A DNA stretch of 64,000 bases from Bacillus sp. SLBN-46 (GCF_031453555.1 NZ_JAVIZM010000001.1:2425001-2489000); one strand, 5' to 3'. Positions 25,616 to 34,759 are shown, counted from the stretch's first letter. Made by a program: numbers and translations. Notes: generated by a model from the sequence alone, not told the origin.

Positions 25616-28252
25616 ATGGAGAAAAAAGGTTTCAGAAAAATAGCAGGAATTGCTTTAGCTTCTTTGTTAATAACAAGTAGTACTAGCTTTTCACCATCAA
25701 AAGTAGAAGCTTATACTACCAGTTCCAATTTGGATAACCATGTTATTTTTCAAAGCTTCAGCCTATATCAACCATATGAAAGCAATATGTATAATGTATT
25801 GTCTTCAAAGGGTGATTATTTAAATGAATTAGGAGTGACGGATATATGGCTTCCACCTGCCTACCGATCTTTTGGAATGGCACGTTATATGGAAGGTTAT
25901 GCCATTACCGACCGTTACGATTTAGGGGAGTTCAACCAGGGACCTAATAATACACTTGCTACCAAGTATGGTACTAGCGATGAACTTAAAAGTATGATTA
26001 ATGTTCTTCATTCTAATGGTTTAAAAGTTCAAGAGGATTTAGTTCCGAATCAAATGATGGGTTTATCTGGCCGCGAAGCAGTATATGTAAAACGTACTGA
26101 TGACAGCGGAAATCTATTTAAAAATCCATACACTACTGGCCAAGAGTCTAAAATTACTAATAATCTATACTTAGCTTACACAAAAGGTGGCGGAGAAGGA
26201 CAAGCAAAGTATGGTTATATTAAAGAATGGAATAAAAACTACTTTAATGGTACTTCCCTGCAAGGACAAGGTATGGGGCGTGTTATGACTGATGAAAAGG
26301 GCATCCCTTATCGTTACTTTGGACCGAATAACTCAAAAAATTATATTCCAAGCTGGTTAGATGATGCTGCGAGTGTTGATAAAATCAATACAGTTGACGG
26401 CTATTTAGCAGTAGACGGCTGGTATGCTGCTAAGAATGCAGCAACTTCTGATGACTATTGGAAGCCAATGATCATTAACTATTCAAAGGATACAGGTTAT
26501 TTAAAATATATGGCAGAAAATGGTTATCCTACCCTTGATTCAATTATTAATGGTAATAATGGTGATATTGCTGCAAAGACAGGTGCATATATTGCATCAC
26601 AACCATCATACGGGTATGGAACTGAAGAAAAGACATTAGCAAATGATAACTCAGGTATTGATGGAACAGATCAATTTTTATTTGTAAAAGAAGATGGAAG
26701 TAATTTACATTCTATTAATAATAACCTTAGTAAAGCATTTGAATTTTTAATAGGTTTAGATATTGATAACTCAAATCCAACTGTTCAAGAAGAACAAAGA
26801 CATTGGATGAACTGGATGTTAGACACATATAAATTCGATGGATTCCGTATCGATGCTGCTAGTCATTATGATAAACAAGTATTACTTGATGAAATGGCTA
26901 TCAGAAAACAACGTTTCGGAAATGATTTAGATAACCATATTAGCTACATTGAATCATACATGGCTTCACAAGATTCTTTTGAGAACGCTAATGGGAATGG
27001 CCAGTTATCAATGGACTGGGCATTATTCTATACTTTACAAAACTCAATTGGAAAAACTGAAGGTGCACAATCACTAGCAACCCTAGCAACGAATTCATCT
27101 GTAAATAGAGGTGATAGTGGGGCTGCCAAAAGTATTCCAAACTGGTCTTTTACAACTAATCATGACCAAGAAAAAAATCGTGTAAATACAGTAATGCTAG
27201 ATTTATATGGAATTAAACCATATCAAAAATATGGTAATGAAACTGCTAAATCTTTTGAAGCTTTATATGATAAAGAAACTGAAAAGAAAGCTCTTGCAAT
27301 TTATAATGCTGATATTGAAAAAGTCGATAAAAAATATGCACCAAGTAATGTACCAAGTCAATATGCATTCATTCTAACGAACAAAGGTACAGTTCCGACT
27401 GTATTCTATGGAGATATGTTTAAGACAGATGCAAGCTATATGTCTGAACCGACAATTTACAATGACATCATCACGAAGCTTTTAAAGGTTCGTAAAGAAT
27501 TTGCATTAGGTAACCAAAAAATTAATAACTATACAACTAACACTTCACCTAAAAATGCTGGACAGGATTTAATTGCAAGTGTTAGATACGGTAAGGATGC
27601 AAATACAGGGGTAGCCACAGTTATTGGTAATAATCCAAATACTGATACTACTATCAAGGTAAATATGGGATCAGAACATGCAAATCAAGTGTTTGTTGAT
27701 GCAACAGGATTACATTCTGAAAAGATTACTGCAAATACAATGGGTACATTGACAATTCCTGTGAAAGGCTCAAAAAGTGCATTGGTAAAAGGGTACTTAG
27801 GAGTTTGGGTCCCAACAAATCAGAAAGCAGGATGGGTTAAAAACGAAAATAATACCTGGAGTTACATTTACCCGGAAAATAGTCAAAAGGCTGTTGACTG
27901 GAAATTAATTGATAATGAATGGTACTACTTCACCAAAACTGGGGACATGAAGGCTAATACTTGGATTAACACAAATAGTAAATGGTATTTCGTTGATAAA
28001 TCAGGTGTTATGAAAAAAGGTTGGGTATACACAGGTGGAAAATGGTATTTCCTTGATAACCACGGTGCCATGAAAACAGGCTGGATATACACAGGGGATA
28101 AATGGTATTACCTTGATAACCATGGAGCCATGAAAACAGGTTGGATTTATATAGGTGGAAAATGGTACTTCTTATATAATAATGGAAGTATGGCGGCAAA
28201 TACTACAATTGGTAAATATAAACTTGGCAAAGATGGAGCATGGATAAAGTAA
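25616..28252 (+). CDS. gtfC: Secreted GH70 alpha-glucanotransferase, GtfC-like, with C-terminal cell-wall/glucan-binding repeats
   Basis: An 878-residue exoenzyme. The signal peptide ends near residue 32 (VEA|YTTSS). The catalytic motifs occur in GH13-like, non-permuted order: I near residue 140 (EDLVPNQM), II near 410 (GFRIDAASHYD, nucleophile Asp), III near 447 (YIESY, acid/base Glu) and IV near 515 (FTTNHDQEKN, transition-state Asp). The sequences are GH70-like rather than amylase-like. This combination defines the GtfC group of 4,6-alpha-glucanotransferases, which remodel starch-type alpha-1,4-glucans. From about residue 730 a spacer leads to repeats of roughly 21 residues (GWVYTGGKWYFLDNHGAMKT type, PF01473), likely to bind glucan or wall polymer. 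The ATG is preceded by AAAGGGGAGAAAACAG. Confidence 0.85.
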   Translation: MEKKGFRKIAGIALASLLITSSTSFSPSKVEAYTTSSNLDNHVIFQSFSLYQPYESNMYNVLSSKGDYLNELGVTDIWLPPAYRSFGMARYMEGYAITDRYDLGEFNQGPNNTLATKYGTSDELKSMINVLHSNGLKVQEDLVPNQMMGLSGREAVYVKRTDDSGNLFKNPYTTGQESKITNNLYLAYTKGGGEGQAKYGYIKEWNKNYFNGTSLQGQGMGRVMTDEKGIPYRYFGPNNSKNYIPSWLDDAASVDKINTVDGYLAVDGWYAAKNAATSDDYWKPMIINYSKDTGYLKYMAENGYPTLDSIINGNNGDIAAKTGAYIASQPSYGYGTEEKTLANDNSGIDGTDQFLFVKEDGSNLHSINNNLSKAFEFLIGLDIDNSNPTVQEEQRHWMNWMLDTYKFDGFRIDAASHYDKQVLLDEMAIRKQRFGNDLDNHISYIESYMASQDSFENANGNGQLSMDWALFYTLQNSIGKTEGAQSLATLATNSSVNRGDSGAAKSIPNWSFTTNHDQEKNRVNTVMLDLYGIKPYQKYGNETAKSFEALYDKETEKKALAIYNADIEKVDKKYAPSNVPSQYAFILTNKGTVPTVFYGDMFKTDASYMSEPTIYNDIITKLLKVRKEFALGNQKINNYTTNTSPKNAGQDLIASVRYGKDANTGVATVIGNNPNTDTTIKVNMGSEHANQVFVDATGLHSEKITANTMGTLTIPVKGSKSALVKGYLGVWVPTNQKAGWVKNENNTWSYIYPENSQKAVDWKLIDNEWYYFTKTGDMKANTWINTNSKWYFVDKSGVMKKGWVYTGGKWYFLDNHGAMKTGWIYTGDKWYYLDNHGAMKTGWIYIGGKWYFLYNNGSMAANTTIGKYKLGKDGAWIK

Positions 28253-28253
28253 A

Positions 28254-28302
28254 ACCAATTAGAAAAGAGGTAGCCTTTCAGGTTACCTCTTTTCTAATTG
28301 GT
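28254..28302. terminator. Long perfect hairpin between gtfC and racA
   Basis: Two perfect 19-base arms (28254-28272 and 28284-28302; ACCAATTAGAAAAGAGGTA and its complement) enclose an eleven-base loop. It starts two bases after the gtfC stop and 12 bases before the racA stop on the other strand, so it can terminate both. The following T run is short. Confidence 0.75.
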
Positions 28303-28313
28303 AAGTTTATTGA

Positions 28314-28835
28314 TTAAAAGCCAAATAAAGAACTAACGATATTTTTCTTTTTCCTTTTTATCTTTCCTGTATTCAGAACATGTGGTTGATCTATTTGTGC
28401 CTTTTTTTTCATCTCATTGAATTTTTCATCAAGGTCACCTAGCTGTTTAGTTAAGTGTTTTACTTGATTTTTTAAATCCTCTATTTCTTGACGATGTTGA
28501 AGAAGTTGATAAGATGCAACAGAATCTGCCTTTGTATTTAAACTTACCTCTAAGTTATTAACTTTCTGCATGATCTTTTCCAAGACCTCATCCTTTTCAA
28601 CTGCAGTTACTATTCCTTTTCGAAAACTCTTCCTCGCTTTAACAGGGGCAATTTCTTGTAGAAGGGTACCATTTTGAAGCTGTTCATGAATTGTTTTTAG
28701 TTGATCAATATCTTCGCTAGTAAAATGATAATGTCCCCGATCATTTTTTTCCATCGGAAGCTCGAGCTGTTTCACCCACCTTTGAATAGTACTAGAGGAT
28801 ACCCCTAATGATTTTGCTACTTCACTTGTATTCAT
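28314..28835 (-). CDS. racA: Polar chromosome-anchoring protein RacA
   Basis: A 173-residue protein made during sporulation to tether the origin region to the cell pole. It has an N-terminal MerR-like helix-turn-helix (MNTSEVAKSLGVSSSTIQRW, then VKQLELPMEKNDRGHYHFT), a central linker and a coiled coil (about residues 90-150), and a basic, hydrophobic C-terminus (KRKKKNIVSSLFGF). Sequence order and length (Bacillus subtilis RacA is about 184) fit. The ATG follows TAGGAGG. The gene directly upstream on the same strand encodes a second MerR-HTH coiled-coil protein with a membrane-type tail. Confidence 0.85.
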   Translation of the reverse strand: MNTSEVAKSLGVSSSTIQRWVKQLELPMEKNDRGHYHFTSEDIDQLKTIHEQLQNGTLLQEIAPVKARKSFRKGIVTAVEKDEVLEKIMQKVNNLEVSLNTKADSVASYQLLQHRQEIEDLKNQVKHLTKQLGDLDEKFNEMKKKAQIDQPHVLNTGKIKRKKKNIVSSLFGF

Positions 28836-28938
28836 GTCAAAACCTCCTAGTGATTAAATAATCCCAAACCACGAGTGACGTTAGGCTAAGTAAAACGATT
28901 ATGAATAAAAGGAGCTTTTAACGATTAATGAATGTTCC

Positions 28939-29880
28939 TTAATTCGCCCAAAATTTCCACCATTTCTTTTCTTTAGCAGCAGCTACATCTCTGAAACCTG
29001 TAAGCATTTGTTGGAAAGCTAATTCTCTTTGGGTCACTTCATGACGGTATTGATTGTGCTCCTCAATGAAAAATTCACGGTCTTTTGTTATAGCATCAGT
29101 GAGACTTGAGATTTCGGTATTCGTTACATCAACATAATGCGCTAATTCCTCGGTCGTCTCAGATAATTGCTTTGAAAGAGTAAAAATTTCTTCTGTAGTA
29201 TCTATGGAAACGTTAGCAATGCTTTTGGACAGGTATTGTAATGATTGGGAGGTATTCTCCGATGTTCTTTCAAGTGACTCCGATAATTCTTGTATGTCAG
29301 CTTTTGTCGTTGCTGAGGATTTATAAATGGAGTCAGATATGGATTTAACCGTATGATATGTTCCTTTATATATCTCTTTTTTTACTTCTTCAACTACTTC
29401 CTTCCGAACTACATTCCGAATTTCTTCTTTTACTTCATTTAAGAAATTTTTCTTATAAGTCTCCATGGCTTCAAAAAATAGTTCTGTATTATTAAAAACA
29501 TCATCATGAACAGCTACTGGTGTTAGGGAATCAGCTATTACTTCTATTGGTACTTCACTAATAATAGTCTCATTTTCAGGTTCATGTTCTTGTATTTGCT
29601 CTACTTGTTTTTCGCTAAGCGGTACCTCGGCTGTAATTGTATCGATTTCAGCTTCCGGTCCTTTCAGTAATTGTTCACGGATTAAAACCTTGCTTAATTT
29701 TTTTGAAGCCATTTGTTTTATTTCTAGTAGGAAATCAATTTCAACATCAGTGTAAATTCTTGCACCTTGTTTTGAACGGGGAATTTCTAATAAATCTTCA
29801 AATTCCTTTTCCCATTGGCGTAAGATTCCAGGCGCAACATTTATTTTTTTTGACACTTCTTTTAGGGTATAGGTTTTCAT
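28939..29880 (-). CDS. RacA-like MerR-HTH coiled-coil protein with amphipathic tail
   Basis: A 313-residue protein with an N-terminal MerR-type DNA-binding domain (YTLKEVSKKINVAPGILRQW, RIYTDVEIDFLLEIKQM), an acidic linker (about 85-125), long heptad-rich helices (about 130-290), and the C-terminal tail EKKWWKFWAN. The aromatic-basic tail is typical of DUF3967-like and RacA-like proteins and suggests membrane association. It could therefore link DNA to the membrane or pole, but this is inference. The ATG follows AAAGGAAAGATTTTA. Adjacent to racA on the same strand with a 103-base gap. Confidence 0.7.
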   Translation of the reverse strand: MKTYTLKEVSKKINVAPGILRQWEKEFEDLLEIPRSKQGARIYTDVEIDFLLEIKQMASKKLSKVLIREQLLKGPEAEIDTITAEVPLSEKQVEQIQEHEPENETIISEVPIEVIADSLTPVAVHDDVFNNTELFFEAMETYKKNFLNEVKEEIRNVVRKEVVEEVKKEIYKGTYHTVKSISDSIYKSSATTKADIQELSESLERTSENTSQSLQYLSKSIANVSIDTTEEIFTLSKQLSETTEELAHYVDVTNTEISSLTDAITKDREFFIEEHNQYRHEVTQRELAFQQMLTGFRDVAAAKEKKWWKFWAN

Positions 29881-30085
29881 TAAAATCTTTCCTTTCTTTT
29901 TGTATATAGGAAATATTTCTTCATAGATTAACTATTCACCATTAGGCATCCAATTTTCCTGCCACCTGACAAAAGCTATCAAAACAAGACTGAAAACTTG
30001 AAAAACCAACATATTTTTGCAAAAGGTGCGCTTGGATGTGAAAATACTAAAAAAGTGGTTGAGTAAAGGAAAAAAGAGGTTTAAT

Positions 30086-30958
30086 ATGGGAGATGAAATG
30101 ATGGAAGAGAGAAGGATCTACATGTGGATTGCAGCGGCATTTGTGACAATGGTTTGCTTCGGAGTTAATAATACTATTTTTAAGTGGAGTAATGGACGGG
30201 GACTGTCAAAAGTACATATTCAATTCTTTTTCTATTTTGTCGCATTTATATTAACACTTGGTTTTGGACTGGTTCATGACGCTGTACATATGAATCTAAT
30301 AACTTTATTACTTGGTTCACTAATAGGGATATTAAATGCAAACGGAAATATTCAAATGTCAAAAGCATTTGAAAGGGGACCAGCCAGTTTAACTTCTCCC
30401 TTAATTGGTATTAATGCCATATTTCCGATACTGTGTGCTGGACTTATTTTCCATGAACATATTACTGTTATCCAGTGGATAGGAATAATTATTATGCTTG
30501 GGTCTGCCATGATTATCCAGTATTCATCTGATAAGAATAGAAATATAAATTATCTGCCATGGATATTGCGTGTTGGGCTAGCCGTATTATCTTTTGGTTT
30601 ACTTGGAATCTTAATGAAAACGACTTCTTATTTGCATATTCATTCGTTAGAAATCTTAATCGCTATGTATGGTGGGGGAAGTATATATTTAGCAATAAGT
30701 AGTATTAAAATGAAGGAAAAATGGAATGGTCAAGTAGTAAATGTGGGTGCACTCGTTGGCCTAATAAGCATTTTAGGCTACAGCAGTTATTTTTTTGCAT
30801 TAAGAACTGGAACGGCCAGTATTGTATTCCCTATTGTAAGTTTAAATTGCTTAGTAGTCGTCCTTTCAGGCTATTTCATTTATAAGGAAAAATTAAAAAA
30901 ATATCAGCTCATAGGTGTATTTTCAGCATTAATTGGAATTATTTTTACGAAATTATAA
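30086..30958 (+). CDS. DMT-superfamily transporter (EamA-type)
   Basis: A 290-residue transporter with ten membrane segments in two homologous halves, as in EamA/DMT permeases. The second half contains SYFFALRTGTASIVFPIVSLNC and the C-terminal EKLKKYQLIGVFSALIGIIF. The ATG at 30086 follows AAAAGAGGTTTA; an open frame from 30017 extends upstream but lacks a site and adds a hydrophilic segment. Probable efflux of a small metabolite; substrate unknown. Monocistronic, ending in a terminator shared with the convergent phosphatase gene. Confidence 0.8.
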   Translation: MGDEMMEERRIYMWIAAAFVTMVCFGVNNTIFKWSNGRGLSKVHIQFFFYFVAFILTLGFGLVHDAVHMNLITLLLGSLIGILNANGNIQMSKAFERGPASLTSPLIGINAIFPILCAGLIFHEHITVIQWIGIIIMLGSAMIIQYSSDKNRNINYLPWILRVGLAVLSFGLLGILMKTTSYLHIHSLEILIAMYGGGSIYLAISSIKMKEKWNGQVVNVGALVGLISILGYSSYFFALRTGTASIVFPIVSLNCLVVVLSGYFIYKEKLKKYQLIGVFSALIGIIFTKL

Positions 30959-30969
30959 TGCAAAATGAG

Positions 30970-31008
30970 AAAAGAGGTTGACCCCTTTGTTTTGAGTCAA
31001 CCTCTTTT
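30970..31008. terminator. Bidirectional terminator
   Basis: AAAAGAGGTTGAC (30970-30982) pairs perfectly with GTCAACCTCTTTT (30996-31008), between the convergent transporter and phosphatase genes. Confidence 0.85.
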
Positions 31009-31030
31009 GATTTAAAATTATTCTTCATAT

Positions 31031-31819
31031 TTATTTTACTAGTTTAAGCTTTTTTAACCCATTATATATACCAGAATTGGTCACATCTGTGGTTTTATGT
31101 TTCGCATATTGAAATAGCTCTGGATGACCATTCCCCATAGCAAAACTCTCTCCTACATTTTGAAGCATTTCTTTATCATTCATTCCATCACCAAAGGCAA
31201 TAGAACTTTCTTTATTCAAGCCGAGACGCTTTAAAACCATTTGAACCCCATAGCCTTTGTTAACTTTGTCTCTAATCACATCATAGCAATGCCTCATGCC
31301 CTCTACATTTACTTGGGATAAATGGATTCCTTCTTCACTGTTATAAAGAGATGCCTCATTTTCTTGGAGATTGACTAATGTCATCCCTAATACACTGCTG
31401 TTAATTGAAGGAGAATAGGATTCATTCTTATGTAAATGGAATTTTTTTATAAATTCATTCATCATTTGTGAGTTTAAATCTGTATAGTAGTTCTTTTCAT
31501 GCGTATACAGTACTGCCTGATGGTGGTTTGCTGCTGCAATGTCTAGAAAATGTCTCACAGTTTCACTGTTCATCGGTTCTTGAAAGATATCTTGTCCTTG
31601 ATATATTGCGTATGCTCCGTTATAGCCAATAAAAGAGTTAATATTCAATTCCTTCGCAAGATCATCAATTTCGTGAAGCGGACGACCAGTTGCTAGAAAA
31701 ACCTCTATTCCTTTTTCCTGAATTTGAGAAACAGCCTCTTTGGTTGATTCTTCGATTGTGTCCTCTGGTGTAACTAGTGTTCCATCGATATCTAAAAATA
31801 AGATTTTGTAATCGGTCAT
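31031..31819 (-). CDS. HAD-superfamily Cof-type phosphatase
   Basis: A 262-residue HAD-IIB hydrolase. Motif I is LFLDIDGTLV (nucleophile and general-acid Asp), motif II is FLATGRP, motif III is the Lys in VLKRLGL, and motif IV is AFGDGMNDKEML. The C2 cap lies between motifs II and III. The family dephosphorylates sugar phosphates, flavin or cofactor phosphates; the exact substrate cannot be read. The ATG at 31819 follows AGGAGACC; the longer frame from 31843 is not needed. Confidence 0.88.
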   Translation of the reverse strand: MTDYKILFLDIDGTLVTPEDTIEESTKEAVSQIQEKGIEVFLATGRPLHEIDDLAKELNINSFIGYNGAYAIYQGQDIFQEPMNSETVRHFLDIAAANHHQAVLYTHEKNYYTDLNSQMMNEFIKKFHLHKNESYSPSINSSVLGMTLVNLQENEASLYNSEEGIHLSQVNVEGMRHCYDVIRDKVNKGYGVQMVLKRLGLNKESSIAFGDGMNDKEMLQNVGESFAMGNGHPELFQYAKHKTTDVTNSGIYNGLKKLKLVK

Positions 31820-31939
31820 AAATGGTCTCCTTTTTGTAATCATACAACTAGTTTACCACTTATTTCATAGATATTTCATTCAACTGTGGATGAAAGAAAG
31901 TTAGAAAAAATTTTCTCTATGAAAGTGTTTATTTTGTGG

Positions 31940-32018
31940 TATAGTTAATAGCGGAAAATAAAAATAAAAATTCGCTTTTTGCGAAAGAGGTTCTAGCACC
32001 CCTCTCAAAAAAAACTAA
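31940..32018 (+). promoter_or_regulatory. preQ1-I riboswitch upstream of queC
   Basis: The sequence at 31986-32018 matches the class I preQ1 aptamer: P1 strand AGAGG, the conserved TTCTAGC loop, the closing CCTCT, and the A-rich tail ending in CTAAG that forms the pseudoknot. A likely -10 (TATAGT at 31940-31945 with an upstream TG) starts the leader. The terminator at 32024 follows directly. Ligand binding would favour termination and so repress queuosine precursor synthesis. Confidence 0.93.
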
Positions 32019-32023
32019 GAGAA

Positions 32024-32054
32024 ACAGCACCGCTTTCTTAGTAGTGCTGTTTTT
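32024..32054 (+). terminator. Expression-platform terminator of the preQ1 riboswitch
   Basis: ACAGCAC (32024-32030) pairs with GTGCTGT (32044-32050), followed by T residues. ACTAAG in the aptamer tail (32014-32019) can pair with CTTAGT (32037-32042) in the terminator loop, giving the alternative fold. Confidence 0.88.
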
Positions 32055-32077
32055 CCTATTTAAGGAGAATGAAGGAT

Positions 32078-32737
32078 ATGAAAAACAGCAAAGCTTTAGT
32101 TGTCTTTAGTGGTGGTCAGGATAGTACGACTTGTTTATTTTGGGCATTAAAGAACTTTAATGAAGTTGAGGTAGTGACCTTTGATTATAACCAGCGTCAT
32201 AGCCTTGAAATTGAGTGTGCAAAAAGTATTGCAAATGAGCTTGGTGTCAAACACCATATTTTAGATATGGCTCTCTTAAATCAATTAGCTCCCAGTGCGT
32301 TGACACGGGATGATATAGATGTAAAGGATGGAGAAGAGGGTGGATTGCCATCTTCATTTGTTCCTGGAAGAAATTTAGTGTTTTTAACGTTTGCCGGTAT
32401 TTTAGCGAGTCAAATTGGCGCTAAACATATTGTAACTGGTGTATGTGAAACGGACTTTAGCGGTTATCCGGACTGTCGAGATATTTTTGTTAAATCATTA
32501 AATGTAACACTTAACTTATCAATGGATTCACAATTTGTCATTCATACTCCACTTATGTGGATCGATAAAGCAGAAACATGGAAATTAGCCGATGAGCTTG
32601 GAGCGTTAGAGTTCGTCAGAGAAAAGACACTAACTTGCTACAACGGTGTAATTGCTGATGGTTGCGGGGAATGTCCTGCCTGTAAGCTAAGAAAAAGAGG
32701 CTTGGATGAATACCTTAAAGTAAGAAAGGAGTTATAA
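32078..32737 (+). CDS. queC: 7-Cyano-7-deazaguanine synthase QueC
   Basis: A 219-residue ATP-dependent enzyme that turns 7-carboxy-7-deazaguanine into preQ0. It has the PP-loop [11 protein letters not shown] near the N-terminus and the zinc-binding C-terminal cysteines in [19 protein letters not shown]. The ATG at 32078 is chosen because AAGGAG lies ten bases upstream; the in-frame ATG at 32069 is too close to that site. First gene of the preQ1-controlled operon queC-queD-queE. Confidence 0.96.
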   Translation: MKNSKALVVFSGGQDSTTCLFWALKNFNEVEVVTFDYNQRHSLEIECAKSIANELGVKHHILDMALLNQLAPSALTRDDIDVKDGEEGGLPSSFVPGRNLVFLTFAGILASQIGAKHIVTGVCETDFSGYPDCRDIFVKSLNVTLNLSMDSQFVIHTPLMWIDKAETWKLADELGALEFVREKTLTCYNGVIADGCGECPACKLRKRGLDEYLKVRKEL

Positions 32738-32741
32738 TCTT

Positions 32742-33224
32742 ATGTATGGCTTTCGAATTGTCGATAAACTCCAAAAGATGGATGAAGATATTAAAAAAGA
32801 ACAGCTGAAATATCATCATAAGCGAGTATTAGTAAGTAAGGAATTTACTTTTGATTCTGCACATCATTTACATTGCTACGAGGGAAAATGTAAGAATTTG
32901 CACGGTCACACCTATAAAGTAGTCTTCGGTTTAAGCGGGTTTGTCGATGACCGTGGTTTAATGATGGACTTTGGCGATATAAAAGAGATTTGGAAGAATG
33001 AAATTGAAATTCACCTTGACCATAAATATTTAAATGAAACACTCCCCCCAATGAATACAACCGCAGAAAATATTGTTGTTTGGATTTATGAAAAAATGGC
33101 AGAGGCTCTGCTTAAGGAAGAAAGACAGCAGCAATACCTTGGTGCAAGAGTGGAATTTGTTCGCTTATTTGAAACACCTACTAGCTATGCTGAAGCTAGA
33201 AGGGAGTGGATGGAAGTTGAGTAA
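32742..33224 (+). CDS. queD: 6-Carboxy-5,6,7,8-tetrahydropterin synthase QueD
   Basis: A 160-residue PTPS-fold enzyme converting 7,8-dihydroneopterin triphosphate to 6-carboxytetrahydropterin. Zinc-ligand His residues are in FDSAHHLHCYEGKC and NLHGHTYKV; the catalytic Cys lies in the same stretch, and LDHKYLN and FVRLFETPTSYAE complete the family pattern. It starts four bases after queC, and its last eight bases overlap queE. The N-terminus is about 20 residues longer than in some homologues. Confidence 0.95.
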   Translation: MYGFRIVDKLQKMDEDIKKEQLKYHHKRVLVSKEFTFDSAHHLHCYEGKCKNLHGHTYKVVFGLSGFVDDRGLMMDFGDIKEIWKNEIEIHLDHKYLNETLPPMNTTAENIVVWIYEKMAEALLKEERQQQYLGARVEFVRLFETPTSYAEARREWMEVE

Positions 33225-33945
33225 AATACCTGTAATGGAAATCTTCGGTCCAACCATTCAAGGAGAAGGGATGGTCATCGGTCAGAAAACGATGTTTGTG
33301 AGAACGGCTGGCTGTGATTATTCATGCAGCTGGTGTGATTCCTCTTTTACATGGGATGGGACCGGTAAAGATGACACAAAGATGATGCTGGCAGAAGAAA
33401 TATGGGAAGAGCTAAGAAAGCTTGGTGGAGCTGGATTTTCCCATGTTACTATATCAGGCGGTAATCCTGCTTTATTAAAGAATTTAGCAAACTTAATCAC
33501 TCTTTTAAAGAAAAACGATATTAAAATCTGCCTTGAAACTCAGGGGAGTAAATGGCAGGATTGGTTTTTAGAAATTGATGAATTAACCATATCTCCAAAG
33601 CCACCAAGCTCAACAATGGTTACAGACTTTACGATTCTAGATTCCATTATAAAGAAGTTGGAAGAGAAGGATTCGTCGAATCGTGTTAGCTTAAAAGTAG
33701 TCATATTTGATGAGCGTGATTATGAATATGCAAAAGGTGTGTACCTCCGATATCCGACGATTCCTTTTTATCTACAGGTTGGTAATGATGATATCACAAC
33801 ATCGGATAATCAGGAGCTGATAAGCCATCTATTAAGTAAATATGATTGGCTAATTAACAAGGTGATGGAGGATCAAGAATTTTCCAATGTAAGAGTGTTA
33901 CCACAATTGCATACCTATTTGTGGGGGAACAAAAGAGGAGTATAG
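33217..33945 (+). CDS. queE: 7-Carboxy-7-deazaguanine synthase QueE
   Basis: A 242-residue radical-SAM enzyme that rearranges 6-carboxytetrahydropterin to 7-carboxy-7-deazaguanine. It has IFGPTIQGEGMVIGQKTMF and the cluster motif CDYSCSWCDSSF (C-x3-C-x2-C). I place the start at the TTG at 33217, inside the end of queD, because AGGGAG lies ten bases before it and the length then matches known QueE; upstream in-frame codons would extend far into queD. queF, usually the fourth gene in Bacillus, is absent here. Confidence 0.94.
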   Translation: MSKIPVMEIFGPTIQGEGMVIGQKTMFVRTAGCDYSCSWCDSSFTWDGTGKDDTKMMLAEEIWEELRKLGGAGFSHVTISGGNPALLKNLANLITLLKKNDIKICLETQGSKWQDWFLEIDELTISPKPPSSTMVTDFTILDSIIKKLEEKDSSNRVSLKVVIFDERDYEYAKGVYLRYPTIPFYLQVGNDDITTSDNQELISHLLSKYDWLINKVMEDQEFSNVRVLPQLHTYLWGNKRGV

Positions 33946-33950
33946 GAATT

Positions 33951-33978
33951 AAAAGCTGCTACATGCAGCTTTTTTTTA
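33951..33978 (+). terminator. Terminator of the queCDE operon
   Basis: AAAAGCTGC (33951-33959) pairs with GCAGCTTTT (33965-33973), followed by T residues. Confidence 0.88.
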
Positions 33979-34030
33979 TAGGATTTTTTCACAAGTGTAA
34001 TACTATCAAAAAGAAAAAGTGAGGAATTCT

Positions 34031-34759
34031 ATGAAAAAGTTACTATTCCTGTTCCTATTTTTTCATGTGCTCGGACATGAGGAAATCGTGAGTGCAGAGA
34101 AAAAAGTGCCAATCTTAGTTTATCATTCTATTGCAGAATACAATGGACATGGATCAAAAGAACTGTATGTAACCCCTGAAAATTTTGAGAAACAAATGGC
34201 GTTTTTACGAGACCAAGGGTACACTCTCTTAACATTTGAATGGTGGCAAGAAGTCAACCGTGTACCTAAACCCATTTTTATTACCTTTGACGATGGATAC
34301 AAAAATAACTTAAATGCCTATGCTATTTTTCAAAAATTAAAAACTCAGCAATTTAAACCGAAGGGAACTATTTTTGTTATCTCTGATTTTATCGGTAGGT
34401 CCAACCGTCTTTCAAACTCAGACTTAAAAATGATGGCAGATTCCGGATTGTTTTCAATTCAATCACATACAGTTACACACCCTGATTTAACAAAGGCAGA
34501 AAATGTAGATTATGAATTAAAGCATTCTAAGGAGCAAGTCCAGAAAGTAACAGGAAAACCGGTCATTGTCCTATCTTATCCTTATGGAAATACCAATGAC
34601 AAAGTAATTTCAGAGGCAAAGAAATATTATAGATTTGGTCTTACCACCACACCAGCAGTTTTTTTTCCGTCTGGAGTTAAAAACGAGCTATATTTATTAC
34701 CAAGAATATATGTGAAGTATTCAACTACACTAGAGGAATTCATTAATTTAGTAAAGTAA
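34031..34759 (+). CDS. Secreted polysaccharide deacetylase (NodB domain, CE4)
   Basis: A 242-residue exported protein with an N-terminal signal sequence (MKKLLFLFLFFHVLG, cleavage after VSA near residue 24). The NodB-type catalytic motifs are present: ITFDDGY (motif 1, catalytic and metal Asp), SHTVTHPDL (motif 2, metal His), and YPYG (motif 3). It would remove N- or O-acetyl groups from a wall or exopolysaccharide, acting outside the membrane. The ATG at 34031 follows GTGAGGAATTCT; the in-frame GTG at 34019 is inside the site. Monocistronic or with the next gene, 53 bases downstream. Confidence 0.87.
   Translation: MKKLLFLFLFFHVLGHEEIVSAEKKVPILVYHSIAEYNGHGSKELYVTPENFEKQMAFLRDQGYTLLTFEWWQEVNRVPKPIFITFDDGYKNNLNAYAIFQKLKTQQFKPKGTIFVISDFIGRSNRLSNSDLKMMADSGLFSIQSHTVTHPDLTKAENVDYELKHSKEQVQKVTGKPVIVLSYPYGNTNDKVISEAKKYYRFGLTTTPAVFFPSGVKNELYLLPRIYVKYSTTLEEFINLVK

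Noticed and set aside
27800..28250. Tandem DNA repeat or CRISPR-like array at the 3' end of gtfC
   Set aside because: The periodicity reflects about 21-residue cell-wall/glucan-binding protein repeats in the reading frame; units diverge and have no spacers.
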